Positions 50,757 through 63,500 of a stretch of DNA of 64,000 nt are shown here, in pieces. Origin of the DNA: Aristolochia californica (lineage: Eukaryota > Streptophyta > Magnoliopsida > Piperales > Aristolochiaceae); NCBI GenBank assembly GCA_029961685.1, contig JARWKL010000005.1:14040164-14104163 (forward strand), given 5' to 3'. The translations under genes were made by a program, and so were the position numbers. Below the pieces are notes generated by a model, which had not been told where the DNA came from, searched no databases, and saw nothing but the letters and a program-made list of their open reading frames with translations. Numbering within the stretch: the first letter of the stretch is position 1; each line of letters opens with the position of its first letter.

Positions 50757-53700
50757 CACCTCAAAATGCAAATTTTAGATTTTATGCATGGGAAAAATTT
50801 AAACCAATAACAAATGCAAGTAAAGAAAATTTATTCAAACACAACAACGGAACACAAAATTTTTACAGTCCAAGTTTGGGAAATTCCACAAGTTCAACCC
50901 TAACAGCTTGGAATTTTATAAGAAAGAGATTTCTTCCACACATGCTTTAAAAATGGATATGCATGCATGAAACGTGTTAAAGATGCAAATCACCAGTGGA
51001 TCAAAACCTTTTGAAGAGAATGACAAACGTTCATTAAATTCTAAAGTGAACGTGCGGTGGGATATTTGCCTGAGTCAAACGAGCCATTATTTTGCCCATT
51101 TACAAAAAGCTGACCTAACGATCATAGATGATTGTAAAGTGATTTATCATGCGTTACGGGCTATATTACCCTAAGGAATGACTTATGGATTGGGAGTCAA
51201 CACTCAGTTAAAAATTCCCCGACGATTGCAAAACCTGATATATAAGAACTAAAAAGTGCTCACAATACCTAAAAATTACAGACACTCCTTGGAATTATCT
51301 CTCTCTATATTTGTGCATTGTGCATTTCCATTTTAGATGTACTCATTTTTCTTAAATAAAATCTTTGATTTTTCGGTCTCCCTTCATCCCGTAAACCAAA
51401 AATGCAAATAGATCACCACAAAATGAAAATTTTAAAGTTTATATTTAGAAAAATTTTAAAACAATAACAAATGTAAGTAAAGAAAATTTATTCACACACC
51501 ACAAATGAACCCAAAAGTTTTGCTGTCCAAGTTTGGGAAATTCCTCCAATTCAACCCGAACAGCTTGGAATTTTATAAGTAAGAGATTTCATCCACACAT
51601 GCTTTAAAAATGGATATGCATCCTTCAAACGTGCTAAAGATGCAAATCACCTATGGATCAAAACCTTTTGAAGAGAATGACAAACGTTCATTAAATTCTA
51701 AAGTGAACGTGCGGTGGGATATTTGCCTGAGTCAAACTAGCCATTATTTTGCCCATTTTAGAAAAGCTTACCTAACGATCATAGATGATTTTAAAGTGAT
51801 TTATCATGTGTTACGGGCTATATTACCCTAAGAAATGACTTATGGATTGGGAGTCAACACTCAGTTAAAAATTCCCCGACGATTGCAAAACCTGATTTAT
51901 AAGAACTAAAAAGACCTTACAATCCTTAAAAATTACAGACACTCCTTGGAATTATCTCTTTCTACATTTGTGGATTGTGCATTTCCATTTTAGATTTACT
52001 CATTTTTCTTAAATAAAAGCATTGACTTTTCGGTCTCCCTTCATCACTTAAACCAAAAATGCAAATAGATCAGCACAAAATGAAAATTTTACAGTTTATG
52101 TTTTAAAAAAATTTTAAAAAATAAGAAATGTGAGTAAGGAAAATTTATTCACACACCACAAATGAACCCAAAAGTTTTGCTGTCCAAGTTTGGGAAATTC
52201 CACCAGTTCAACCCTAACAGCTTGGAATTTTATAAGAATGAGATGTCTTCCACACATGCTTTAAAAATTGATATGCATGCTTGAAACGTGTTAATGATGC
52301 AAATCAACTACGGATCCAAACCTTTTAAAGAGAATGACAAACGCTCATTAAATTCTCAAGTGAACGTGCGGCGGGATATTTACCCGAGTCAAACGAGCCA
52401 TTATTTTGCCCACTTACAAAAAGCTGACCTAACAATCATAGATGATTGGAAAGTGATTTATCATGCGTAACGAGCTATATTACCCTAAGAAATAACTTAT
52501 GGATTGGGAGTCAAGACTCAGTTAAAAATCCCCAGCCTCACCCTATTCCCGACGATTGCAAAACCAGATATATAAAAACTAAAAAGAGCTTACTATCCAT
52601 AAAAATTACAGACACTCCTTGGAATTATCTCTCTCTACATTTGTGCATTGTGCATTTCCATTTTAGAAGTTCTCTTTTTTCTTAAATCAAAACTTTGAGT
52701 TTTCGGTCTCCCTTCATCCCGTAAACCAAAAAGGCAAATAGAACACTTCAAAATGCAAATTTTAGAGTTTATGCATGGGAAAAATTTAAACCAATAACAA
52801 ATACAAGTAAAGAAAATTTATTCAAACACAACAACTGAACACAAAAGTTTTGCAGTCCAAGTTTGGGAAATTCCACTAGTTCAAACCTAACAGCTTGGAA
52901 TTTTATAAGAAAGAGATTTCTTCCACACATGCTTTAAAAATTGATATGCATGCTTCAAACGTGTTAAAGATGCAAATCACCTATGGATCAAAACCTTTTG
53001 AAGAGAATGACAAACGTTCATTAAATTCTAAAGTGAACGTGCGGTGGGATATTTGCTTGAGTCAAACGAGCCATTATTTTGCCCATTTACAAAAAGCTTA
53101 CCTAACGATCATAGATGACTGTAAAGTGATTTATCAGGCGTTACGGGCTATATTACCCTAAGAAATGACTTATGGATGTGGAGTCAACACTCAGTTAAAA
53201 ATTCCCCGACGATTGCAAAACCTGATATATAAGAACTAAAAAGAGCTTACAATCCCTAAATATTACAGACACTCTTTGGAATTATCTCTCTTTACATTTG
53301 TTCATTGTGCATTTGCATTTTAGATGTACTCATTTTTCTTAAATAAAAACTTTTAGTTTTCGGTCTCCCTTCATCCCGTAAACCAAAAATGCAAATAGAT
53401 CACGACAAAATTAAAATTTTAGAGTTTATGTTTGGAAAAATTTTAGAACAATAACAAATGTAAGTAAAGAAAATTTATTCACACACCACAAATGAACCCA
53501 AAAGTTTTGTTGTCCAAGTTTGGGAAATTCCACCAGTTCAACCCTAACAGATTGGAACTTTATAAGAAAGAGATTTCTTCCACACATGCTTTAAAAATGG
53601 ATATGCATGCCTGAAACGTGTTAAAGATGCAAATCACCTATGGATCAAAACCTTTTGAAGAGAATGACAAACGTTCATTAAATTCTAAAATGAACGTGCG

Positions 53701-55372
53701 GTGGGATATTTGCCTAAGTCAAACTAGCCATTATTTTGCCCATTTACAAAAAGCTAACCTAACAATCATATATGATTGTAAAGTGATTTATCATGCGTTA
53801 CGGGCTATATTACCCTAAGAAATGACCTCTGGATTGGGAGTCAGCACTCAGTTAAAAATTCCCCGACGATTACAAAACCTGATTTATAAGAACTAAAAAG
53901 AGCTTAGAATCCCTAAAAATTACAGACACTCCTTGGAATTATCTCTCTCCACATTTGTGCATTGTGCATTTCCATTTTAGATGTACTCGTTTTTCTTAAA
54001 TAAAAACTTTGAGTTTTCGGTCTCCCTTCATCCCGTAAACCAAAAATGCAAATAGATCACCACAAAATAAAAATTTTATAGTTTATGTTTTAAAAAAATT
54101 TTAAAAAATAAGAAATGTGAGTAAGGAAAATTTATTCACACACCACAAATGGACCCAAAAGTTTTGCTGTCCAAGTTTGGGAAATTCCACCAGTTCAACC
54201 CTAACTGCTTGGAATTTTATAAGAATGAGATTTCTTCCACACATGCTTTAAAAATTGATATGCATGCTTGAAACGTGTTAAAGATGCAAATCAACTACGG
54301 ATCCAAACCTTTTAAAGAGAATGACAAACGCTCATTAAATTCTCAAGTGAACGTGCGGCGGGATATTTACCCGAGTAAAACGAGCCATTATTTTGCCCAC
54401 TTACAAAAAGCTAACCTAACAATCATATATGATTGTAAAGTGATTTATCATGCGTTACGGGCTATATTACCCTAAGAAATGACCTCTGGATTGGGAGTCA
54501 GCACTCAGTTAAAAATTCCCCGACGATTGCAAAACCTGATTTATAAGAACTAAAAAGAGCTTAGAATCCCTAAAAATTACAGACAATCCTTGGAATTATC
54601 TCTCTCTACATTTGTGCATTGTGCATTTCCATTTTAGATGTACTCCTTTTTTCTTAAATAAAAACTTTGAGTTTTCGGTCTCCCTTCATCCCGTAAACCA
54701 AAAATGCAAATAGATCACCACAAAATAAAAATTTTATAGTTTATGTTTTAAAAAAATTTTAAAAAATAAGAAATGTGAGTAAGGAAAATTTATTCACACA
54801 CCACAAATGAACCGAAAAGTTTTGTTGTCCAAGTTTGGGAAATTCCACCAGTTCAACCCTAACAGAATGGAACTTTATAAGAAAGAGATTTCTTCCACAC
54901 ATGCTTTAAAAATGGATATGCATGCATGAAACGTGTTAAAGATGCAAATCACCTATGGATCAAAACCTTTTGAAGCGAAAGACAAACGTTCATTAAATTC
55001 TAAAATGAACGTGCGGTGGGATATTTGCCTAAGTCAAACTAGCCATTATTTTGCCCATTTGCAAAAAGCTAACCTAACAATCATATATGATTGTAAAGTG
55101 ATTTATCATGCGTTACGGGCTATATTACCCTAAGAAATGACCTCTGGATTGGGAGTCAGCACTCAGTTAAAAATTCCCCGACGATTGCAAAACCTGATTT
55201 ATAAGAACTAAAAAGAGCTTAGAATCCCTAAAAATTACAGACACTCCTTGGAATTATCTCTCTCTACATTTGTGCATTGTGCATTTCCATTTTAGATGTA
55301 CTCATTTTTCTTAAATAAAAACTTTGAGTTTTCGGTCTCCCTTCATCCCGTAAACCAAAAATGCAAATAGAT
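50757..55372 (+). repeat. Recent tandem block C1 (seven units, 4,616 bp)
   Basis: Every unit here has a near-identical partner exactly 4,616 bp to the right. Seven spacings (657, 657, 673, 657, 657, 658, 657) sum to 4,616. Shared markers include ACAACGGAACACAAAATTTT, CACCAGTGGATC, GGGCTATATTACCCTAAGGA, ATGCATCCTTCAAACG, TCATCACTTAAACC, the long C-rich tract near 52,530, GGATGTGGAGTC and ACAATCATATATGATTG. Confidence 0.93.
54140..54790 (+). repeat. Mosaic satellite unit
   Basis: The first part (CAACTACGGATCCAAACC, TCTCAAGTGAACGTGCGGCG, ATATTTACCCGAG) matches the unit beginning near 52,288. The second part (AAGCTAACCTAACAATCATA, TATGATTG, GCGTTACGGG, GACCTCTGGATTGG) matches the units at 53,618 and 54,933. 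The switch falls between about 54,376 and 54,412. It is copied with C2 near 58,891, so it predates that duplication. Confidence 0.8.
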
Positions 55373-58300
55373 CACCTCAAAATGCAAATTTTAGATTTTA
55401 TGCATGGGAAAAATTTAAACCAATAACAAATGCAAGTAAAGAAAATTTATTCAAACACAACAACGGAACACAAAATTTTTACAGTTCAAGTTTGGGAAAT
55501 TCCACAAGTTCAACCCTAACAGCTTGGAATTTTATAAGAAAGAGATTTCTTCCACACATGCTTTAAAAATGGATATGCATGCATGAAACGTGTTAAAGAT
55601 GCAAATCACCAGTGGATCAAAACCTTTTGAAGAGAATGACAAACGTTCATTAAATTCTAAAGTGAACGTGCGGTGGGATATTTGCCTGAGTCAAACGAGC
55701 CATTATTTTGCCCATTTACAAAAAGCTGACCTAACGATCATAGATGATTGTAAAGTGATTTATCATGCGTTACGGGCTATATTACCCTAAGGAATGACTT
55801 ATGGATTGGGAGTCAACACTCAGTTAAAAATTCCCCGACGATTGCAAAACCTGATATATAAGAACTAAAAAGTGCTCACAATACCTAAAAATTACAGACA
55901 CTCCTTGGAATTATCTCTCTCTATATTTGTGCATTGTGCATTTCCATTTTAGATGTACTCATTTTTCTTAAATAAAATCTTTGATTTTTCGGTCTCCCTT
56001 CATCCCGTAAACCAAAAATGCAAATAGATCACCACAAAATGAAAATTTTAAAGTTTATATTTAGAAAAATTTTAAAACAATAACAAATGTAAGTAAAGAA
56101 AATTTATTCACACACCACAAGTGAACCCAAAAGTTTTGCTGTCCAAGTTTGGGAAATTCCTCCAATTCAACCCGAACAGCTTGGAATTTTATAAGTAAGA
56201 GATTTCATCCACACATGCTTTAAAAATGGATATGCATCCTTCAAACGTGCTAAAGATGCAAATCACCTATGGATCAAAACCTTTTGAAGAGAATGACAAA
56301 CGTTCATTAAATTCTAAAGTGAACGTGCGGTGGGATATTTGCCTGAGTCAAACTAGCCATTATTTTGCCCATTTTAAAAAAGCTTACCTAACGATCATAG
56401 ATGATTTTAAAGTGATTTATCATGTGTTACGGGCTATATTACCCTAAGAAATGACTTATGCATTGGGAGTCAACACTCAGTTAAAAATTCCCCGACGATT
56501 GCAAAACCTGATTTATAAGAACTAAAAAGACCTTACAATCCTTAAAAATTACAGACACTCCTTGGAATTATCTCTTTCTACATTTGTGGATTGTGCATTT
56601 CCTTTTTAGATTTACTCATTTTTCTTAAATAAAAGCATTGACTTTTCGGTCTCCCTTCATCACTTAAACCAAAAATGCAAATAGATCAGCACAAAATGAA
56701 AATTTTACAGTTTATGTTTTAAAAAAATTTTAAAAAATAAGAAATGTGAGTAAGGAAAATTTATTCACACACCACAAATGAACCCAAAAGTTTTGCTGTC
56801 CAAGTTTGGGAAATTCCACCAGTTCAACCCTAACAGCTTGGAATTTTATAAGAATGAGATTTCTTCCACACATGCTTTAAAAATTGATATGCATGCTTGA
56901 AACGTGTTAATGATGCAAATCAACTACGGATCCAAACCTTTTAAAGAGAATGACAAACGCTCATTAAATTCTCAAGTGAACGTGCGGCGGGATATTTACC
57001 CGAGTCAAACGAGCCATTATTTTGCCCACTTACAAAAAGCTGACCTAACAATCATAGATGATTGGAAAGTGATTTATCATGCGTAACGAGCTATATTACC
57101 CTAAGAAATAACTTATGGATTGGGAGTCAAGACTCAGTTAAAAATCCCCAGCCTCACCCTTTTCCCGACGATTGCAAAACCAGATATATAAAAACTAAAA
57201 AGAGCTTACTATCCATAAAAATTACAGACACTCCTTGGAATTATCTCTCTCTACATTTGTGCATTGTGCATTTCCATTTTAGAAGTTCTCTTTTTTCTTA
57301 AATCAAAACTTTGAGTTTTCGGTCTCCCTTCATCCCGTAAACCAAAAAGGCAAATAGAACACTTCAAAATGCAAATTTTAGAGTTTATGCATGGGAAAAA
57401 TTTAAACCAATAACAAATGCAAGTAAAGAAAATTTATTCAAACACAACAACTGAACACAAAAGTTTTGCAGTCCAAGTTTGGGAAATTCCACTAGTTCAA
57501 ACCTAACAGCTTGGAATTTTATAAGAAAGAGATTTCTTCCACACATGCTTTAAAAATTGATATGCATGCTTCAAACGTGTTAAAGATGCAAATCACCTAT
57601 GGATCAAAACCTTTTGAAGAGAATGACAAACGTTCATTAAATTCTAAAGTGAACGTGCGGTGGGATATTTGCTTGAGTCAAACGAGCCATTATTTTGCCC
57701 ATTTACAAAAAGCTTACCTAACGATCATAGATGACTGTAAAGTGATTTATCAGGCGTTACGGGCTATATTACCCTAAGAAATGACTTATGGATGTGGAGT
57801 CAACACTCAGTTAAAAATTCCCCGACGATTGCAAAACCTGATATATAAGAACTAAAAAGAGCTTACAATCCCTAAATATTACAGACACACTTTGGAATTA
57901 TCTCTCTCTACATTTGTTCATTGTGCATTTGCATTTTAGATGTACTCATTTTTCTTAAATAAAAACTTTTAGTTTTCGGTCTCCCTTCATCCCGTAAACC
58001 AAAAATGCAAATAGATCACGACAAAATTAAAATTTTAGAGTTTATGTTTGGAAAAATTTTAGAACAATAACAAATGTAAGTAAAGAAAATTTATTCACAC
58101 ACCACAAATGAACCCAAAAGTTTTGTTGTCCAAGTTTGGGAAATTCCACCAGTTCAACCCTAACAGATTGGAACTTTATAAGAAAGAGATTTCTTCCACA
58201 CATGCTTTAAAAATGGATATGCATGCCTGAAATGTGTTAAAGATGCAAATCACCTATGGATCAAAACCTTTTGAAGAGAATGACAAATGTTCATTAAATT

Positions 58301-59988
58301 CTAAAATGAACGTGCGGTGGGATATTTGCCTAAGTCAAACTAGCCATTATCTTGCCCATTTACAAAAAGCTAACCTAACAATCATATATGATTGTAAAGT
58401 GATTTATCATGCGTTACGGGCTATATTACCCTAAGAAATGACCTCTGGATTGGGAGTCAGCACTCAGTTAAAAATTCCCCGACGATTGCAAAACCTGATT
58501 TATAAGAACTAAAAAGAGCTTAGAATCCCTAAAAATTACAGACACTCCTTGGAATTATCTCTCTCCACATTTGTGCATTGTGCATTTGTATTTTAGATGT
58601 ACTCGTTTTTCTTAAATAAAAACTTTGAGTTTTCGGTCTCCCTTCATCCCGTAAACCAAAAATGCAAATAGATCACCACAAAATAAAAATTTTATAGTTT
58701 ATGTTTTAAAAAAATTTAAAAAAATAAGAAATGTGAGTAAGGAAAATTTATTCACACACCACAAATGGACCCAAAAGTTTTGCTGTCCAAGTTTGGGAAA
58801 TTCCACCAGTTCAACCCTAACTGCTTGGAATTTTATAAGAATGAGATTTCTTCCACACATGCTTTAAAAATTGATATGCATGCTTGAAACGTGTTAAATA
58901 TGCAAATCAACTACGGATCCAAACCTTTTAAAGAGAATGACAAACGCTCATTAAATTCTCAAGTGAACGTGCGGCGGGATATTTACCCGAGTCAAACGAG
59001 CCATTATTTTGCCCACTTACAAAAAGCTAACCTAACAATCATATATGATTGTAAAGTGATTTATCATGCGTTACGGGCTATATTACCCTAAGAAATGACC
59101 TCTGGATTGGGAGTCAGCACTCAGTTAAAAATTCCCCGACGATTGCAAAACCTGATTTATAAGAACTAAAAAGAGCTTAGAATCCCTAAAAATTACAGAC
59201 AATCCTTGGAATTATCTCTCTCTACATTTGTGCATTGTGAATTTCCATTTTAGATGTACTCCTGTTTTCTTAAATAAAAACTTTGAGTTTTCGGTCTCCC
59301 TTCATCCCGTAAACCAAAAATGCAAATAGATCACCACAAAATAAAAATTTTATAGTTTATGTTTTAAAAAAATTTTAAAAAATAAGAAATGTGAGTAAGG
59401 AAAATTTATTCACACACCACAAATGAACCCAAAAGTTTTGTTGTCCAAGTTTGGGAAATTCCACCAGTTCAACCCTAACAGATTGGAACTTTATAAGAAA
59501 GAGATTTCTTCCACACATGCTTTAAAAATGGATATGCATGCATGAAACGTGTTAAAGATGCAAATCACCTATGGATCAAAACCTTTTGAAGAGAAAGACA
59601 AACGTTCATTAAATTCTAAAATGAACGTGCGGTGGGATATTTGCCTAAGTCAAACTAGCCATTATTTTGCCCATTTGCAAAAAGCTAACCTAACAATCAT
59701 ATATGATTGTAAAGTGATTTATCATGCGTTACGGGCTATATTACCCTAAGAAATGACCTCTGGATTGGGAGTCAGCACTCAGTTAAAAATTCCCCGACGA
59801 TTGCAAAACCTGATTTATAAGAACTAAAAAGAGCTTAGAATCCCTAAAAATTACAGACACTCCTTGGAATTATCTCTCTCTACATTTGTGCATTGTGCAT
59901 TTCCATTTTAGATGTACTCATTTTTCTTAAATAAAAACTTTGAGTTTTCGGTCTCCCTTCATCCCGTAAACCAAAAATGCAAATTGAT
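55373..59988 (+). repeat. Recent tandem block C2 (seven units, 4,616 bp)
   Basis: This is the direct copy of C1, starting at CACCTCAAAATGCAAATTTT. Scattered differences include CACAAGTGAACCC versus CACAAATGAACCC, CACCCTTTTCCC versus CACCCTATTCCC, and ACAAATGTTC versus ACAAACGTTC. The match ends near 59,988, where the sequence continues CACCACAAAATAAAAATTTT instead of the C1 start. Confidence 0.93.
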
Positions 59989-60445
59989 CACCACAAAATA
60001 AAAATTTTATAGTTTATGTTTTAAAAAAATTTAAAAAAATAAGAAATGTGAGTAAGGAAAATTTATTCACACACCACAAATGAACCCAAAAGTTTTGCTG
60101 TCCAAGTTTGGGAAATTTCACCAGTTCTACCCTAACAGCTTGGAATTTTATAAGAATGAGATTTCTTCCACACATGCTATAAAAATGGATATTCGTGCTT
60201 GAAACGTGTTAAAGATGCAAATCAACTACTGATCCAAACCTTTTAAAGAGAATGACAAACGCTAATTAAATTCTCAAGTGAACGTGCGGTGGGATATTTA
60301 CCCGAGTCAAACGAGCCATTATTTTGCCCACTTACAAAAAGCTGACCTAACAATCATAGATGATTGGAGAGTGATTTATCATGCATAACGGGCTATATTA
60401 CCCTAAGAAATAACTTATGGATTGGGAGTCAACACACAGATAAAA

Positions 60446-62472
60446 ATCCCCTGCCTCACCCTTTTCCTGACGATTGCAAAACCTGATATATAAAAACTGC
60501 AAAGTGCTTACAATCCCTAAAAATTATAGACACTCCTTGGAATTATCTCTCTCTACATTTGTGCATTGTGCATTTGCATTTTACATGTACTGATTTTTCT
60601 TAAATAAAAATTTTGAGTTTTCGGTCTCCCTTCATCCCATAAACCAAAAATGCAAATAGATCACCACAAAATGAAAATTTTAGAGTTTATGTTTGGAAAA
60701 ATTTTAAAACAATAACAACTGTAAGTAAAGAAAATTTATTCACACACCACAAATGAACCCAAAAGTTTTACAGTCCAAGATTCGGAAATTCCACCAGTTC
60801 AACCCCAACAGATTGGAATTTTATATGAAAGAGATTTCTTCCACACACGCTTTAAAAATGGATATGCATGCAAGAAACGTGTTAAAGATGCAAATCACCT
60901 TTGGATCAAAACCTTTTGAAGAGAATGACAAACGTTCATTAAATTCTAAAGTGAATGTGCGGTGGGATATTTGCCTTAGTCCAACTAGCCATTATTTTGC
61001 CCATTTACAAAAAGCTGACCTAACGATCATAGATGATTTTAAAGTGATTTATCATGCATTACAGGCTTTATTACCGTAAGAAATGACTTATGGATTGGGT
61101 GTCAACACTCAGTTAAAAATTCCCTGACGATTGCAAAACCTGATATATAAGAACTAAAAAGAGCTTACAATCCTTAAAAATTATAGACACTCCTTGGAAT
61201 TATCTCTCTCTACATTTGTGCATTGTGCATTTCCATTTTAGATGTACTGATTTTTCTTAAATAAAAACTTTGAGTTTTCGGTCTCCCTTCATCCCGTAAA
61301 CCAAAAATACAAATAGATCACCACAAAATGAAAATTTCAGAGTTTAATTTTTAAAAAAATTTAAAACAACAAGAAATGTGAGTAAAGAAAATTTATTCAC
61401 ACACCACAAATTAACCCAAAAGTTTTGTTGTCCAAGTTTGGGAAATTCCACCCATTCAACCCTAACAGCTTGGAATGTTGTAAGAAAGAGATTTTCTTCC
61501 ACACATGCTTTAAAAATGGATATGCATGCATGAAACGTGTTAAAGGTGCAAATCACCTATGGATCAAAACCTTTTGAAGAGAATGACAAACGTTCATTAA
61601 ATTCTAAAGTGAACGTGCGATGGGATATATACCCGAGTCCAACGAGCTATTATTTTGCCCACTTACAAAAAGCTGACCAAACAATCATAGATGATTGGAA
61701 AGTGATTTATCATGCGTAACAGGCTATATTACCCTAAGAAATAACTTATGGATTGGGGTCAACACTCAGTTAAAAATCCCCCGCCTCACCCTTTTCCCGA
61801 CGATTGCAAAACCTGATATATAAAAACTAAAAAGAGCTTACAATCCATAAAAATTACAGAGACTCTTTGGAATTATCTCTCTCTACATTCGTGCATTGTG
61901 CATTTCCATTTAAGAAGTTCTCTTTCTTCTTAAATCAAAACTTTGAGTTTTCGGTCTCCCTTCATCCCGTAAACCAAAAAGGCAAATAGATCACCACAAA
62001 AAGCAAATTTTAAAGTTTATGCATGGGGAAAATTTAAACCAATAACAAATGCAAGTAAAGAAAATTTATTCAAACACAACAACTGAACACAAAACTTTTG
62101 CAGTCCAAGTTTGGGAAATTCCACTAGTTCAACCCTAACAGCTTGGAATTTTATAAGAAAGAGATTTCTTCCACACATGCTTTAAAAATTGATATGCATG
62201 CTTCAAACGTGTTAAAGATGCAAATCACCTATGGATCAAAACCTTTTGAAGAGAATGACAAACGTTAATTTAATTCTAAAGTGAACGTGCGGTGAGGTAT
62301 TTGCCAGAGTCAAACTAGCCATTATTTTGCCCACTTACAAAAAGCTGACCTAACAATGATAGATGATTGGAAAGTGATTTATCATGCGTAACGGGCTATA
62401 TTACCCTAAGAAATAACTTATGGATTGGAAGTCAACACTCAGTTAAAAATCCCTCGCCTCACCCTTTTCCCG
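60446..62472 (+). repeat. Cluster of long-type units near the right end
   Basis: Consecutive or near-consecutive units retain the 16-bp C-rich segment at about 60,446, 61,777 and 62,450. They also carry GATTGGAAAGTG or GATTGGAGAGTG and TAACGGG or TAACAGG, as at the inversion centre. Units at 61,537 and 62,210 combine the segment with GGATCAAAACC rather than GGATCC. Confidence 0.75.
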
Positions 62473-63379
62473 ACGATTGCAAAACCTGATATATAAAAAC
62501 TAAAAAGAGCTTACAATCCATAAAAATTATAGACACTCCTTGGAATTATCTCTCTCTACATTTGTGCATTGTGCATTACCAATTTAAATGTACTCATTTT
62601 TCTTAAATAAAAACTTTGAGTTTTTGGTCTCCTTTCATCCCGTAAACCAAAAAGGCAAATAGATCACCTCAAAATGCAAATTTTAGAGTTTATGCATGGG
62701 AAAAATTTAAACCAATAACAAATGCAAGTAAAGAAAATTTATTCAAACACAACAAATGAACACAAAAGTTTTGCAGTCCAAGTTTGGGAAATTCCACTAG
62801 TTCAACCCTAACAGCTTGGAATTTTATAAGAAACAGATTTCTTCCACACATGCTTTTAAAAAGGATATGCATGCATGAAACATGTTAAAGATGCTAATCA
62901 CCTATGGATCAAAACCTTTTGAAGAGAATGACAAACGTTCATTAAATTCTAAAGTGAACGTGCGGTGGGATATTTGCCTGAGTCAAACGAGCCATTATTA
63001 TACCCATTTACAAAAAGCTTACCTAACGATAATATAAGATTGTAAAGTGATTTATCATGCGTTATGGGCTATATTACCCTAAGGAATGACTTTTGGATTG
63101 GGAGTCAACACTCAGTTAAAAATTCCCCGACGATTGCAAAACCTGATATATAAGAACTAAAAAGTGCTTGCAATACCTAAAAATTACAGACACTCCTTGC
63201 AATTATCTCTCTCTACATTTGTGCATTGTGCATTTCCATTTTAGATGTACTCATTTTTCTTAAATAAAATCTTTGAGTTTTCGGTCTCCCTTCATCCCGT
63301 AAACCAAAAATGCAAATAGATCACCACAAAATGAAAATTTTAAAGTTTATGTTTAGAAAAATTTTAAAACAATAACTAA

Positions 63380-63500
63380 TGTAAGTAAAGAAAATTTATT
63401 CACACACCACAAATGAACCCGAACTGCTTGGAATTTTATAAGTAAGAGATTTCTTCCACACATGCTTTAAAAATTGATATGCATGCTTCAAACGTGCTAA
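63380..63500 (+). repeat. Unit with a deletion of about 45 bp between AACCC copies
   Basis: The text ATGAACCCGAACTGCTTGG at about 63,408-63,431 joins the ATGAACCC block directly to the CCCGAACAGCTTGG block. In complete units these are separated by the GTTTTGCTGTCCAAG...CCACCAGTTC stretch. AACCC is present at both ends, so a deletion between short direct repeats is likely. It removes the start region of the satellite frame. Confidence 0.85.

Noticed and set aside
19849..62872. Minus-strand frames of about 60-82 codons in the right arm (for example at 20,097, 40,439, 41,096), hydrophobic and Phe/Leu-rich
   Set aside because: They are antisense to the A+T-rich part of the same unit and recur at unit spacing; the hydrophobicity comes from T-rich codons.
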